From Faecalispora jeddahensis (GTDB lineage Bacteria > Bacillota > Clostridia > Oscillospirales > Acutalibacteraceae), in assembly GCF_000577335.1 (NCBI RefSeq), contig NZ_CBYL010000001.1, forward strand, positions 62,001-126,000: a stretch of DNA of 64,000 nucleotides, given 5' to 3'. A program made the translations under genes and the position numbers. Positions 25,843 through 34,160 of this stretch are shown here, in pieces. Under the pieces are notes generated by a model. The model was not told where the DNA came from. It worked only from the letters and a program-made list of their open reading frames with translations, and searched no databases. Numbering within the stretch: the first letter of the stretch is position 1; every line of letters starts with the position of its first letter.

Positions 25843-26511
25843 TCACCAAAGCCCGGGGATCAGACGGTACCGTATTTTTTGGCAGTATTCCCGGTAGCCG
25901 GGCAGGTTTTGGAGCAAAAACCGCTCCTCGTCCAACAGGCGCACAACGATCGCGGCAATCAGCCCCAAAACTCCCGCCAGGGCCCAAAGCGAGCCGAGCG
26001 CCGGCGCGGAAAACAGCATCATCAGGCTGGCCCCGGTATACATCGGGTGGCGCACCACGCCGTAGGGGCCGGTAGAAATCACCTTCTGATCCTGCCGTAT
26101 TTCAATCACCGCAGAGGTATAGGTGTTTTCCCGAAACACCAGAAAAACGATCCCGAATCCGAGCAGGACAAAGAGCTCTGACACGATACTGACACCCAAA
26201 GGAAGCGCCGACCAGTGAAATCGGTGGTCAAACCCGGCCAGCAGATAAACGGAGCAAAAGCACAAGCCCGAAATGCTTTGAATCACCTTCTGGCTTGCTT
26301 CCTGCTCCGCCATGAGCCCCACATGAAGCCGGCTCTCGAGCAGCTTGGTATCGGTTCGGAACAAATACACGGTAATCCACAGTACGGACAAAGCAAATAC
26401 AGCTAGGTAAATCCATGCGGCCGGGTAGTTCCAGGTGCCCGCCGGAACAAACAGCAGTGCCCCCAGAACAGCAAGCAGAAACAAGGCGCCGCAAAACGCT
26501 TTTCCAACCAA
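25843..26511 (-). CDS. Membrane methyltransferase, isoprenylcysteine carboxyl methyltransferase (ICMT)-like
   Basis: A 222-residue protein with four to five membrane helices. The C-terminal part has VISTGPYGVVRHPMYTGASLMML (about 139-161) and LDEERFLLQNLPGYREYCQKIRYRLIPGLW (about 193-222), the RHPxYxG...EE...F..YGxxYxxY pattern of phospholipid- and isoprenylcysteine-methyltransferase-like proteins, which bind S-adenosylmethionine. The substrate is unknown in bacteria of this type. First gene of a two-gene unit with the EamA transporter. Confidence 0.88.
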   Translation of the reverse strand: MVGKAFCGALFLLAVLGALLFVPAGTWNYPAAWIYLAVFALSVLWITVYLFRTDTKLLESRLHVGLMAEQEASQKVIQSISGLCFCSVYLLAGFDHRFHWSALPLGVSIVSELFVLLGFGIVFLVFRENTYTSAVIEIRQDQKVISTGPYGVVRHPMYTGASLMMLFSAPALGSLWALAGVLGLIAAIVVRLLDEERFLLQNLPGYREYCQKIRYRLIPGLW

Positions 26512-26567
26512 TTCTTCACCCCCCCTCTTTTTCTGTACGAATTTATCCTTTTGAGTAAGAAAGAAAA

Positions 26568-26611
26568 CGAAAACGCCGCAGGCAAAAGCATGCCCCTGTG
26601 CGGCGTTTTCT
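26568..26611 (-). terminator. Terminator after the aldo/keto reductase gene
   Basis: AAAACGCCGCA (26570-26580) pairs perfectly with TGCGGCGTTTT (26599-26609); on the minus strand the stem ends in TTTTCGTTTTC. It separates the reductase from the methyltransferase gene. Confidence 0.8.
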
Positions 26612-26627
26612 ATGTTTCCCAGTGAAA

Positions 26628-27464
26628 TCAGAATTCCTCGTAGACGCTGGGGTCCTGATTGGCGGTTCGGCCGTCCGGGCGGCTGAGCGCGCAGATTTTC
26701 TGCATCTCCTCCTCAGAAAGGACAAAATCGAACACCTCGAGATTCTCCTTCTGACGGGCAGGGTCGGATGACTTCGGGATCGGCAGCACACCGAGCTGAA
26801 CGTGCCAGCGCAGGATGATCTGCGAAATGCTCTTGCCGTGCGCTTTCGCGATTTCCCCGATCACCGGGTCCTGCAAAACGCTGTTCGCGCGCCCGAGGGG
26901 GCTCCACGACTCATCCACGATGCCGTGGTCCGCATCCCACTTGCGCTGCTCCTCCTGATTGAAATAGGGATGCAGCTCGATCTGATTGATGCTGGGCGTG
27001 ACTCCTGTTTCCTTAGTCAGTCGCTCCAGATGCTCCGGCAGGAAATTGCACACGCCGATCGAACGGATCATGCCGCGCTTTTTCGCCTCGATCATTGCCT
27101 GCCAGGCTTCTACGTACAAGCCCGTTTTCGGGTTCGGCCAATGAATCAGGTAGATGTCGTAATAATCAAGTCCCCCGCGGTAAAGCGATTCCTCAATGGT
27201 CAGCAGGGCTTCCCTGTATTTCTGGTGACGACCGGGGAGCTTCGAGGTAACGATCAGCTCGCTTCTCGGCACACAGCTAGTTCTGGCCGCCTCGCCTACA
27301 GCACCTTCATTTTCATAGTTAAATGCAGAATCCAGCAAGCGGTAACCGATTTCCACAGCATGCTGAATCGCCTTCACACCCTCTCTTCCGTTGAGCCTGT
27401 AAGTACCAAGGCCGATGGGCGGAAGTTTCAGACCGTCGTTCAGGATAAACTCTTTTGCTTTCAT
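26628..27464 (-). CDS. Aldo/keto reductase
   Basis: A 278-residue AKR (2,5-diketo-gluconate reductase-like). Catalytic residues lie in YRLLDSAFNYENEGAVG (Asp and Tyr, about 40-56), VTSKLPG (Lys, about 73) and IYLIHWPNPKTG (His, about 106). PIPKSSDPARQKENLEVFDF near residue 230 is the NADPH site. The ATG at 27464 sits after AGGAGG; an upstream in-frame ATG has no such site and overlaps the promoter region. It is a single-gene unit bounded by terminators. Substrate unknown. It shares only the family with the reductase at 9782. Confidence 0.93.
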   Translation of the reverse strand: MKAKEFILNDGLKLPPIGLGTYRLNGREGVKAIQHAVEIGYRLLDSAFNYENEGAVGEAARTSCVPRSELIVTSKLPGRHQKYREALLTIEESLYRGGLDYYDIYLIHWPNPKTGLYVEAWQAMIEAKKRGMIRSIGVCNFLPEHLERLTKETGVTPSINQIELHPYFNQEEQRKWDADHGIVDESWSPLGRANSVLQDPVIGEIAKAHGKSISQIILRWHVQLGVLPIPKSSDPARQKENLEVFDFVLSEEEMQKICALSRPDGRTANQDPSVYEEF

Positions 27465-27666
27465 AACAGACACCTCCTGAATTGTTTGTCTCCCTTTTGG
27501 GAGCCACATCCATTTTTCACATTCAGTATAATAACGAGAAAAGCGTTTGTCAACGAGCAAACATAACAGAAATTGGAAATTGAACGGAAAGAATTTGAAA
27601 AGGGGATTCCAACCTCTGCTGAAATTTTACCTTTTCTTTCAAACGCTGCCGTTCTGGTCAAGCAGA

Positions 27667-27701
27667 AGGCAGGCCCTCCGGGTGTTCGGGAGGGCCTGCC
27701 T
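27667..27701. terminator. GC-rich hairpin after the surface-protein gene
   Basis: AGGCAGGCCCTCC (27667-27679) and GGAGGGCCTGCCT (27689-27701) are perfect arms. The T-run after it on the minus strand is poor (TCTGCTT), so its strength as a terminator is uncertain, but it lies 24 bases past the stop of the large secreted protein. Confidence 0.6.
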
Positions 27702-27724
27702 GAATCAAATGCTTTGAATGGAAT

Positions 27725-30700
27725 TTAGAAATTCATTACGCGGCGGCCGGCCACGCCCTGGGCCTTGCCGCTGCTCTGTACCGTAATTTTAACGGAAGAG
27801 TGGGAAACCAGCTTCCCGCTGGAATACACATCAAACGACACATACGTGATTCCGTTTGTCAGGCCGGTCACCTTATAATTGCCGCTCTTTGTATTTTCGA
27901 TCTTCACGATTCCGCTTCTGGAGGGTGTCACCTTCAAAGTCGCACCCTCCCCTGCCAGTTTTGCTCCGATCTCGTATGCTTTTCCCTTGGGCAGGGTATA
28001 GCTGACTGTATCCAGCGTCAAAGAGCCTGGCTTCTTCGGCAGCAGAACGAAATCAGAATTGTGCGTAACCGTAACGGCCGCATACCCCTGCGCATTCACA
28101 GTGATCGGCTGAGCGTTGTTCATTGCCTCCAGCCTGCCTGTATTGGGATTCAGGTAATAGAAATACAGCACCTGGCCGGGCTGATAGCCCTGGCTGCTGA
28201 CATCGACCGTAACGGTGGCCGGAGCCGGCAGCTGACCGTTATTCGCAAAACGCAGCACAATTCCCGCACTGGAGGGGGCAGCACTTTGCGCAGCCGGAAC
28301 GCTGGAGGTCGGCTGTACCGACAGCGCCAGATTCAGGCTTCTGATTTCCATGGCCTGTGCCAAAGCGGAGCCATTAAAGCTCCACGCATAAGCCGTTCTG
28401 CCGGTCTGTGCGTTCTGAATGGTAATTTCCAGATCTTTCCCAGCAACCCGCGCCGCGTTCAGAAGACCCGCATCGGCATTCACAACAACCTGTGCGCTGG
28501 CGTTGGTGTTGTTCGCAACAGCGGGAGGAACGGTAATCGTAAGAGAAGCTCTGGTCACTTCTGCATTCTGCAGCTGCTGCGTTACAGCGGCTGTGGGAAC
28601 GGAAATGCTTACCTGCGCGGGACTCTGCGGTGTGGCCGAAGCAATTGCAGCTGCCGCACTGTCGGGCACCGCTGCGGTAATCTGTGCCGTACCGCCGGTT
28701 ACCACCGTGCTGCTGGGCTGAGTGGTAACAGTCGTTACTGTGCCGCCGCCCGGGGCAGGGTTCGTGGTTACTGTGCCGGAGGTATCCTGATTACCGGCAG
28801 ACGGTTTAGAGGAAGAGCCGCCGGAACTGCTGTCGTCATCGTCTCTGGAACTGCTGTTGGATTTCCAGTTTGCTGTGACGGTGACAGAGAGAAATTTCTC
28901 CTCTACGTCATCCTTGAGCGTAAAGGTAGTTTTTGCTGCTGACTTATTCACAAAGGTTCCCGCATCACTCGGAGAAACAGTCCATCCAGTAAAGGTATAT
29001 CCGCTGCGGGTACCGGCATCAATTGCCACATCCTGCTTCAGAAGATAGCTGCCGTGGAAGGTATTCGTACCGTTGATGCTCTTCACGGTAAGATAATAAA
29101 TTTCCCCTTCAAGATTATCTGCGGAATAATACTGAACCTGCCGCATATTCCCTATTTCAACGGACAAAGGCAGGAACTCAGACTCTTCGTCTTCTTCCAA
29201 CTCGGGCAGCTTCACCAATTTCGCCGCTTCAGCGATGTCCTTGATGCCGTCTACCCAAATAGCAGGAATGCATTCTACATCCTCCGGATCCGAAATATCG
29301 AATACATCATCCGCATAAATTTCGTCTACAAGGCTAGCGTTCAGCTTAGGTTCGCTTGTAAGGCCCTCTCCCTTTGAAACATCGATACCGACGAATCCGT
29401 TACCGGAAACATCGATCGTTCCTTCGAGCGTAACCTCGGAGCCATTGACCAAAATACCGCCGTTCGCCCCGGTGGCGGCAACATTTTTAAGGGTTATATC
29501 TTTAGTATTATACACATGAATCGCATAAGTGCCGACCCAAGCCGTGGAAGGTTGCAAACCCGCATCCACAGTCAGATTTTTTACAATTACTGGCTGATAA
29601 AGAATCAAGCCATCATCTACTGTGCCAGAGGTTTCCTCTAGATCTTCAAAGGTCAGCGTGCATCCGTTGCCATTTATCGCAACTTGTCTGTTTACTTCAA
29701 GACTTTTACCCGATGAAATGTCGATGCTATCTGTAAGCAAAATGCTCTTGATCGCTTCATTATCCAGTGCATCGCGAAACTCCTGCTCATTTTTGACTTC
29801 TGTCGGAGCAACCGCATTGGATGAATCCAGATAATAGTGAGTCTGCCCCTTATCGCCTTTATCTGGCTCGGAAACCGATACAAAGATATTATCCTTTAGT
29901 TCCAGCCATTTACCGGCCTCTTCTTTCGAAATACCGTCTACCCATATTGTGGGTTGTCCATATTTTTCCGAATCATTTCTAACCTCACCGTTTACTGTTA
30001 GCTTAAGATCTCCCTCTGGACTCTTTCCCTTTGAAACCTCGACGCCACCAAAGCCGTTTCCGGAAACATCAATCGTTCCTTTCAGTGTAACCGTGGAACT
30101 GTTGACATAGATTCCAGCATTGGCGCCGGTTGCTTTTACATCCTGCAAAACCACATTTGACGTGTTCCAAGCATGAATGGCATAAATGCCAGACACGTCG
30201 CCCCAATCTTCAGGATGATCTAAGCCCGCGTCCACAGTCAGATTCTGAAATACGGAGCCTTTTGCGTCCGGACCGATAATTACTGCGTCGTTGGCTGTCG
30301 ATGAAATACTCTCCAACCCGGTAAAGCTCAGCATATTACCTTTGCCATCAATTGTTACCGGACGTGTCAGATAAATATTTCCCTCTGAAATTTCAATATC
30401 GTTTGCCAGTGTAATCGTTTTAATACTGTCGTCGTTCAAGGCGTCCTGCAAACCCTGCTCGGTGAATACTTCCCCGGAGGAAACCTTCTCAATGGTGTAA
30501 AGATATGCTTGGGTATCTTCTCCATGTGTCACATAATTATTGTTTCCCCAGGATACGTCCGGGTTTTCCGCGTGCGCAGCAACAAGGAATTCAATATCGC
30601 TATATCCTTTTTCCAACAGCAAAGCGGTATTCAGTGAAAACCTCCAGGTCCCTTTTTGAGAAACTGCATTATAAAAGATAGTCTTTTTTACCTTCTCCAA

Positions 30701-31183
30701 TGAATTTTTATCTACCGATGTTACTTCCCCATCATCATAACCAAATTTTACTCCTGCAGCTTCATAAAAAGCGATTTCCTGAGGTTTTAAAGAACTAAGC
30801 GAAGCTTCGATAGCTTCAGCATCAAAAATAATCGGATCGTTTTTGTCAGCTTCCAGGTCAAACTGCACCGCGGTGCTATAATCGCGTTTATCGTTCCCTG
30901 CATTTTCACCATCTTTCCCTAGATAAACATCAAGCTCCAGTTCTGTCAGCTGAGCATCGGTTGCCTGAAAGAAAAAAGAAAACTGCTGTTTGGAACTCTC
31001 AGAAATCTTGTCTAACTTTCCTGCCGGGCCGTCCCAGTCCTTTGTAGGTTCTACCTTTGCAAAGACTTCTCCACTGTCTTCCCCTTCCGCCGCATAAACA
31101 CGAGGGAAGCCCGTCTGGGCGACACCTGCCACCATAGCTGCTGCCAAAAGCACTGACAGCGGCCTGGCCAATTTTTTCTTCAT
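27725..31183 (-). CDS. Large secreted protein with two beta-helix modules and a Listeria-Bacteroides-type repeat
   Basis: A 1152-residue extracellular protein. Residues 1-31 are a signal peptide (MKKKLARPLSVLLAAAMVAGV..., cut near VYA-A). After an N-terminal domain (about 32-235) come two related modules of about 220 residues (about 238-440 and 462-690), each with ALND/ALDNEAIKSI, TIDGKGNMLSF or AINGNGCTLTF, NLTVDAGL, YAIHAWNT or YAIHVYNT, ATGANAGIYVN or ATGANGGILVN and GTIDVSGNGF; this is a right-handed parallel beta-helix pattern. Then a YTFTGWTVSPSDAGTF repeat (about 725-775, InlB B-repeat-like), a low-complexity Asp/Ser/Gly linker (about 776-800), a Thr/Ala/Val-rich region and a C-terminal domain. 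No LPXTG anchor, transmembrane tail or S-layer module was seen, so it is released or held by other means. Function unknown; adhesion or glycan binding are possible. Confidence 0.9.
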   Translation of the reverse strand: MKKKLARPLSVLLAAAMVAGVAQTGFPRVYAAEGEDSGEVFAKVEPTKDWDGPAGKLDKISESSKQQFSFFFQATDAQLTELELDVYLGKDGENAGNDKRDYSTAVQFDLEADKNDPIIFDAEAIEASLSSLKPQEIAFYEAAGVKFGYDDGEVTSVDKNSLEKVKKTIFYNAVSQKGTWRFSLNTALLLEKGYSDIEFLVAAHAENPDVSWGNNNYVTHGEDTQAYLYTIEKVSSGEVFTEQGLQDALNDDSIKTITLANDIEISEGNIYLTRPVTIDGKGNMLSFTGLESISSTANDAVIIGPDAKGSVFQNLTVDAGLDHPEDWGDVSGIYAIHAWNTSNVVLQDVKATGANAGIYVNSSTVTLKGTIDVSGNGFGGVEVSKGKSPEGDLKLTVNGEVRNDSEKYGQPTIWVDGISKEEAGKWLELKDNIFVSVSEPDKGDKGQTHYYLDSSNAVAPTEVKNEQEFRDALDNEAIKSILLTDSIDISSGKSLEVNRQVAINGNGCTLTFEDLEETSGTVDDGLILYQPVIVKNLTVDAGLQPSTAWVGTYAIHVYNTKDITLKNVAATGANGGILVNGSEVTLEGTIDVSGNGFVGIDVSKGEGLTSEPKLNASLVDEIYADDVFDISDPEDVECIPAIWVDGIKDIAEAAKLVKLPELEEDEESEFLPLSVEIGNMRQVQYYSADNLEGEIYYLTVKSINGTNTFHGSYLLKQDVAIDAGTRSGYTFTGWTVSPSDAGTFVNKSAAKTTFTLKDDVEEKFLSVTVTANWKSNSSSRDDDDSSSGGSSSKPSAGNQDTSGTVTTNPAPGGGTVTTVTTQPSSTVVTGGTAQITAAVPDSAAAAIASATPQSPAQVSISVPTAAVTQQLQNAEVTRASLTITVPPAVANNTNASAQVVVNADAGLLNAARVAGKDLEITIQNAQTGRTAYAWSFNGSALAQAMEIRSLNLALSVQPTSSVPAAQSAAPSSAGIVLRFANNGQLPAPATVTVDVSSQGYQPGQVLYFYYLNPNTGRLEAMNNAQPITVNAQGYAAVTVTHNSDFVLLPKKPGSLTLDTVSYTLPKGKAYEIGAKLAGEGATLKVTPSRSGIVKIENTKSGNYKVTGLTNGITYVSFDVYSSGKLVSHSSVKITVQSSGKAQGVAGRRVMNF

Positions 31184-31256
31184 TTAACACACTCCTTGCT
31201 TTTATTTTTTCGGCATTGCCGAAGAGTAGCATTTTCATCAAAAATAAAACGTGCAG

Positions 31257-31282
31257 ATTATATCCGTGTTCCTTAGAACACG
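31257..31282 (-). promoter_or_regulatory. Putative promoter with inverted repeat before the secreted-protein gene
   Basis: A perfect TATAAT (31262-31257 on the minus strand) directly follows the inverted repeat CGTGTTC-N4-GAACACG (31265-31282), which lies where the -35 to -10 spacer would be. The -35 itself is poor. The repeat could be an operator; its GTTC/GAAC halves resemble the GGTTCA/TGAACC motif next door. Confidence 0.4.
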
Positions 31283-31329
31283 AACAAAATGATTCATACA
31301 AAAGCAAGCTTCTTTTGCAGCAGTTGATT

Positions 31330-31542
31330 TCACCTTTCGGTGATCTTGTTTTCAGGCATTCTTTCCTGAATCGTCTTTTCCCCTATTTCTTCCATTTGCA
31401 AGGTGCTTAATCCACGTACCAGTAAATCGCGAAACATCTCATTTCTTGTTGTCTGGCAGTACCTGTCCCTTTTGAGTTCATTTAATTCCACTTCTACCTC
31501 CAGAGGAACAGAAATCGTGTAGCGCTTTCTTTCCACAGCCAT
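31330..31542 (-). CDS. Small ribbon-helix-helix DNA-binding protein
   Basis: A 70-residue protein starting MAVERKRYTISVPLEVEVELNELKRDRYCQTTRNEMFRDLLVRGL. The alternating strand RYTISVPLEVE followed by two short helices is the ribbon-helix-helix (CopG/Arc/MetJ) layout. The ATG at 31542 follows a GGGGGTGG stretch; a start 10 codons upstream overlaps the palindrome at 31566 and is less likely. It is divergent from a second protein of the same kind at 31717 and lies directly upstream of the large secreted protein gene, which it may regulate. No toxin gene is adjacent, so it is not an obvious antitoxin. Confidence 0.8.
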   Translation of the reverse strand: MAVERKRYTISVPLEVEVELNELKRDRYCQTTRNEMFRDLLVRGLSTLQMEEIGEKTIQERMPENKITER

Positions 31543-31565
31543 ATCTACCACCCCCTCTCGCCGGT

Positions 31566-31578
31566 GGTTCACTGAACC
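31566..31578. repeat. Palindromic operator candidate for the RHH pair
   Basis: GGTTCACTGAACC is a perfect palindrome around a central C. The same GGTTCACTG half appears at 31601-31609 and 31681-31689, once in each of the two divergent promoters. Confidence 0.6.
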
Positions 31579-31592
31579 TATAATTCTTTCTC

Positions 31593-31621
31593 ATTATATA
31601 GGTTCACTGATTCACTGTCAA
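31593..31621 (-). promoter_or_regulatory. Consensus promoter of the minus-strand RHH gene with operator in the spacer
   Basis: TTGACA (31621-31616) and TATAAT (31598-31593) match both consensus boxes with a 17-base spacer. The spacer is filled by GGTTCACTGATTCACTG (plus-strand reading, 31601-31617), so a bound protein would block RNA polymerase. Confidence 0.85.
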
Positions 31622-31669
31622 CTATTGGTGTGGTATCTTCCCAACTTATTCCAGAGAAGTCCAGATATC

Positions 31670-31698
31670 TTTACAGCTTTGGTTCACTGGTGTATAAT
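31670..31698 (+). promoter_or_regulatory. Promoter of the plus-strand RHH gene with operator in the spacer
   Basis: TTTACA (31670-31675), 17 bases, TATAAT (31693-31698). GGTTCACTGG (31681-31690) lies in the spacer, the same motif as in the divergent promoter. Confidence 0.75.
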
Positions 31699-31716
31699 CA
31701 GCATGAGGTGATCAAA

Positions 31717-31923
31717 ATGGCTACTGACAGGCCGCGGTACTCTGTTTCTGTTGACAATGACCTGTTCAAGCAAATTGAAGATTTTCGCTTTGAGCACCGC
31801 TTTCAGACCCGTTCGGAAGCAACTGTAGAGCTCATTCGCCTGGGTCTGGAATCTTTGCGGAAAGAGCGTGAAAAGCAACAAAAAGCAGTTCCTGAGGTAT
31901 CAGAAACCGACCAATCAAAATAA
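31717..31923 (+). CDS. Small ribbon-helix-helix DNA-binding protein
   Basis: A 68-residue protein starting MATDRPRYSVSVDNDLFKQIEDFRFEHRFQTRSEATVELIRLGLESL, again the strand-helix-helix pattern of Arc/CopG repressors, with a charged C-terminal tail. ATG at 31717 follows GAGGTGA; the longer upstream frame lacks a ribosome site and overlaps the promoter. It is the divergent partner of the gene at 31330-31542; both have MA(V/T)-(E/D)R-(K/P)RY as N-terminus, so they are probably old duplicates. The MFS transporter follows on the same strand. Confidence 0.85.
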   Translation: MATDRPRYSVSVDNDLFKQIEDFRFEHRFQTRSEATVELIRLGLESLRKEREKQQKAVPEVSETDQSK

Positions 31924-31934
31924 CTCTTATCTTC

Positions 31935-31960
31935 ATCACTTTGCCGCAAGGCAAAGTGAT
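31935..31960 (+). other. GNRA-type hairpin between the RHH and MFS genes
   Basis: ATCACTTTGCC (31935-31945), GCAA loop, GGCAAAGTGAT (31950-31960): an 11-bp perfect stem. The next T-run (GGTTTTTT) begins about 14 bases later, so it is a poor terminator and may instead modulate readthrough into the MFS gene. Confidence 0.55.
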
Positions 31961-32011
31961 GGCTTTAGGAATTGGTTTTTTCGTATTTCATCAGCAAAAG
32001 GGGGTCTTTTA

Positions 32012-33202
32012 TTGCAGCAGAATCACAGCCGCTACATATATTTACTTTCCGCAGGACATTTATTTACCGACATGAACCAGGGGGCGCTTCCTGCGATTCT
32101 TCCTTTTTTAATTGCGGCTTACCATTTTAACTATGCGGAGGTCGCAACGCTTGTACTGGCTTCCACCGTGGTTTCGTCTATCATACAGCCGGTATTTGGG
32201 AATCTTGCCGACAAAACTCCCCGGCCATGGATGATGGCAATCGGCGTACTGCTGGCCGGCGGAGGAATGGCGGCAGCCGGTTTTCTCTCTGACTTTCGGC
32301 TTCTGTTCGTGTCGATTATGATCAGCGGCGTTGGCGTTGCGGCATTCCACCCGGAAGGCGCCCGAATGGCGAATAAGGTCTCCGGCGAAAAAAAGGGAAC
32401 GGGCGTCAGCATCTTTTCGTTCGGCGGCAACGCAGGATTTGCCGTAGGGCCAATTCTGGCTACGGTGTCGATTTCGCTGTTTGGGCTCAAGGGGACAGCG
32501 ATCCTTGCGGTTCCCTGTGTTTTGATGGCGATCACGATTCTGTCTCAGATCAAGAAAATGAATCAGGCCCCATCGGAACAGGGCTCTTCGGAAATCATTC
32601 CCGAAAAACCGGCCGAGCCGGACAGATGGGTTCCCTTTACTCTGCTCAGTCTGCTGCTGTTTGGCCGTTCCATCGTGTTCTGCGGACTGAACACGTTTCT
32701 TCCGCTCTTTTTTATTCAGGTACTGCAGCAGTCCGAATCTATGGGCAGCACTCTGCTGAGTTTCTATTTTATAATCGGAGCCGCCAGCACACTGATTGGC
32801 GGCCGGCTGGGCGATCGCTTTGGATTTGTTAAAATTACACGTATCGGCTTCACCCTGCTGCTGCCGGCACTGGCTGCTCTGGCAATGGTTCGTGCTATTA
32901 CGCCGGCGGTTCTGCTTCTGATTCCGGTTGCATACGCGCTGTATTCCCCCAGCAGCCTGACGGTGGTACTGGGGCAGAAATATCTGCCGAACCGCATGGG
33001 CCTGGCCTCGGGAATTACCCTGGGCCTTTCGGTCAGCATCGGCGGAATGGTGGCGCCCTTCTTGGGGCATTTGGCCGACAAATTCGGCCTGATGGCGGCA
33101 ATTTATGCCATCACTGCGATTTCTATTATACCGGCGGTGATGTCGTACACTTTGTCGAAAGAGGACAAAAAAGAAAAAGTTGCACAGAATTCGCATTCCT
33201 AA
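32012..33202 (+). CDS. MFS transporter, fosmidomycin-resistance (Fsr) type
   Basis: A 396-residue, twelve-helix transporter. The motif YLLSAGHLFTDMNQGALPAILPFLIAAYHF at the start is typical of the Fsr subgroup of the major facilitator superfamily, followed by the signature GNLADKTPRPWMMAIG (about 57-72) between helices 2 and 3 and ISGVGVAAFHPEGARMANKV (about 95-114). No good ATG start exists: the frame extends upstream into the RHH gene, but a TTG at 32012 sits after AAAGGGGGT and directly before the conserved region, so it is taken as start. Exports a small molecule, perhaps a drug; not certain. Confidence 0.9.
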   Translation: MQQNHSRYIYLLSAGHLFTDMNQGALPAILPFLIAAYHFNYAEVATLVLASTVVSSIIQPVFGNLADKTPRPWMMAIGVLLAGGGMAAAGFLSDFRLLFVSIMISGVGVAAFHPEGARMANKVSGEKKGTGVSIFSFGGNAGFAVGPILATVSISLFGLKGTAILAVPCVLMAITILSQIKKMNQAPSEQGSSEIIPEKPAEPDRWVPFTLLSLLLFGRSIVFCGLNTFLPLFFIQVLQQSESMGSTLLSFYFIIGAASTLIGGRLGDRFGFVKITRIGFTLLLPALAALAMVRAITPAVLLLIPVAYALYSPSSLTVVLGQKYLPNRMGLASGITLGLSVSIGGMVAPFLGHLADKFGLMAAIYAITAISIIPAVMSYTLSKEDKKEKVAQNSHS

Positions 33203-33267
33203 AAAAGGCTGATTACGGGATCGATCGGTAACGGTCGTTTTCAAAACACATTGCCCGCTGTGGCAAA

Positions 33268-33318
33268 AAAACATGCCCTGAAACGGCTTTATCCGCCGAA
33301 TCGGGGCATGCTTTTTTC
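33268..33318. terminator. Bidirectional terminator between MFS gene and trp operon
   Basis: CATGCCC (33272-33278) pairs with GGGCATG (33304-33310), with further pairing inside (CGG/CCG). Flanking A7 on the left and CTTTTTT on the right allow it to stop both the MFS transcript and the trp operon. Confidence 0.8.
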
Positions 33319-33380
33319 TCTTGCATTTTCTTTTTATAAAAACCTTGTTTTACAGCAACGCGTTTGGAACGTAAGGCAGT

Positions 33381-34160
33381 TCAGCCCAAACGGCGAACCG
33401 CTTCTTTCATTTGTCTTACATATTCTGCCGCGTGTGGAGCGGCTCCCCTTCCATGTTGCCCTACGATTCTGACAATGGCCGAGCCGACGATCACACCGTC
33501 GGAGATCGCTGCCATTTTTTCCGCCTGCTCGGGGGTGGAGATTCCGAAGCCGATCGCGACCGGGGTATCCGTCACCTCGCGAACCAGAGCAGTAATTTCG
33601 CCAATCCCAGACGAAAGCTCTGATCGGACTCCCGTAACGCCCAGAGAGGATACGCAGTACAAAAAGCCCTCGGCCTCTTTTGCAATCTGTTTGACTCTGT
33701 CGTGGGAGGTGGGTGAAACGAACGAGATGAAATCCATGCCGTACTGTTTGCAGACTGGTTCAAACTCTTCCTTTTCCTCAAACGGCACATCCGGCAGAAT
33801 CAGGCCGTCCATCCCGATTTCGGAGGCGGTTTTGAGAAAGCGCTCCGTGCCGTAGGAAAACACCACGTTCGCGTAAGTCATGAACACCAGCGGAACCGAA
33901 ACTGTCTTTCGCACGCGGCGCACCATCTGAAAGATGTCATCCGTAGTTACTCCATTTGACAGCGCGCGCAGGTTTGCCGCCTGAATGATGGGGCCCTCCG
34001 CCGTTGGGTCGGAAAAGGGAATCCCCAGCTCGATCACATCCGCGCCCGCTTCGGCGATGGACTGAATCAGCCGCTCTGTCGTTTCCAAATCGGGATCGCC
34101 GCAGGTGAGAAACGCCACAAATGCCTTTCCACCCGAAAATGCCTCTTTTAATCTGCTCAT
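33381..34160 (-). CDS. trpA: Tryptophan synthase alpha chain
   Basis: A 259-residue TIM barrel. The catalytic loop is complete: [16 protein letters not shown] (about 45-60) with catalytic Glu and Asp. The C-terminal phosphate site is [16 protein letters not shown] and [12 protein letters not shown]. It splits indole-3-glycerol phosphate into indole and glyceraldehyde 3-phosphate and passes indole to TrpB. The start at 34160 overlaps trpB by 4 bases (ATGA); a longer upstream frame is not supported. Last gene of the operon. The paralogue at 13849-14580 lacks the Asp. Confidence 0.96.
   Translation of the reverse strand: MSRLKEAFSGGKAFVAFLTCGDPDLETTERLIQSIAEAGADVIELGIPFSDPTAEGPIIQAANLRALSNGVTTDDIFQMVRRVRKTVSVPLVFMTYANVVFSYGTERFLKTASEIGMDGLILPDVPFEEKEEFEPVCKQYGMDFISFVSPTSHDRVKQIAKEAEGFLYCVSSLGVTGVRSELSSGIGEITALVREVTDTPVAIGFGISTPEQAEKMAAISDGVIVGSAIVRIVGQHGRGAAPHAAEYVRQMKEAVRRLG

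Noticed and set aside
31330-31923. Toxin-antitoxin system
   Set aside because: Both small proteins are DNA-binding RHH types and no toxin-like partner lies next to either.
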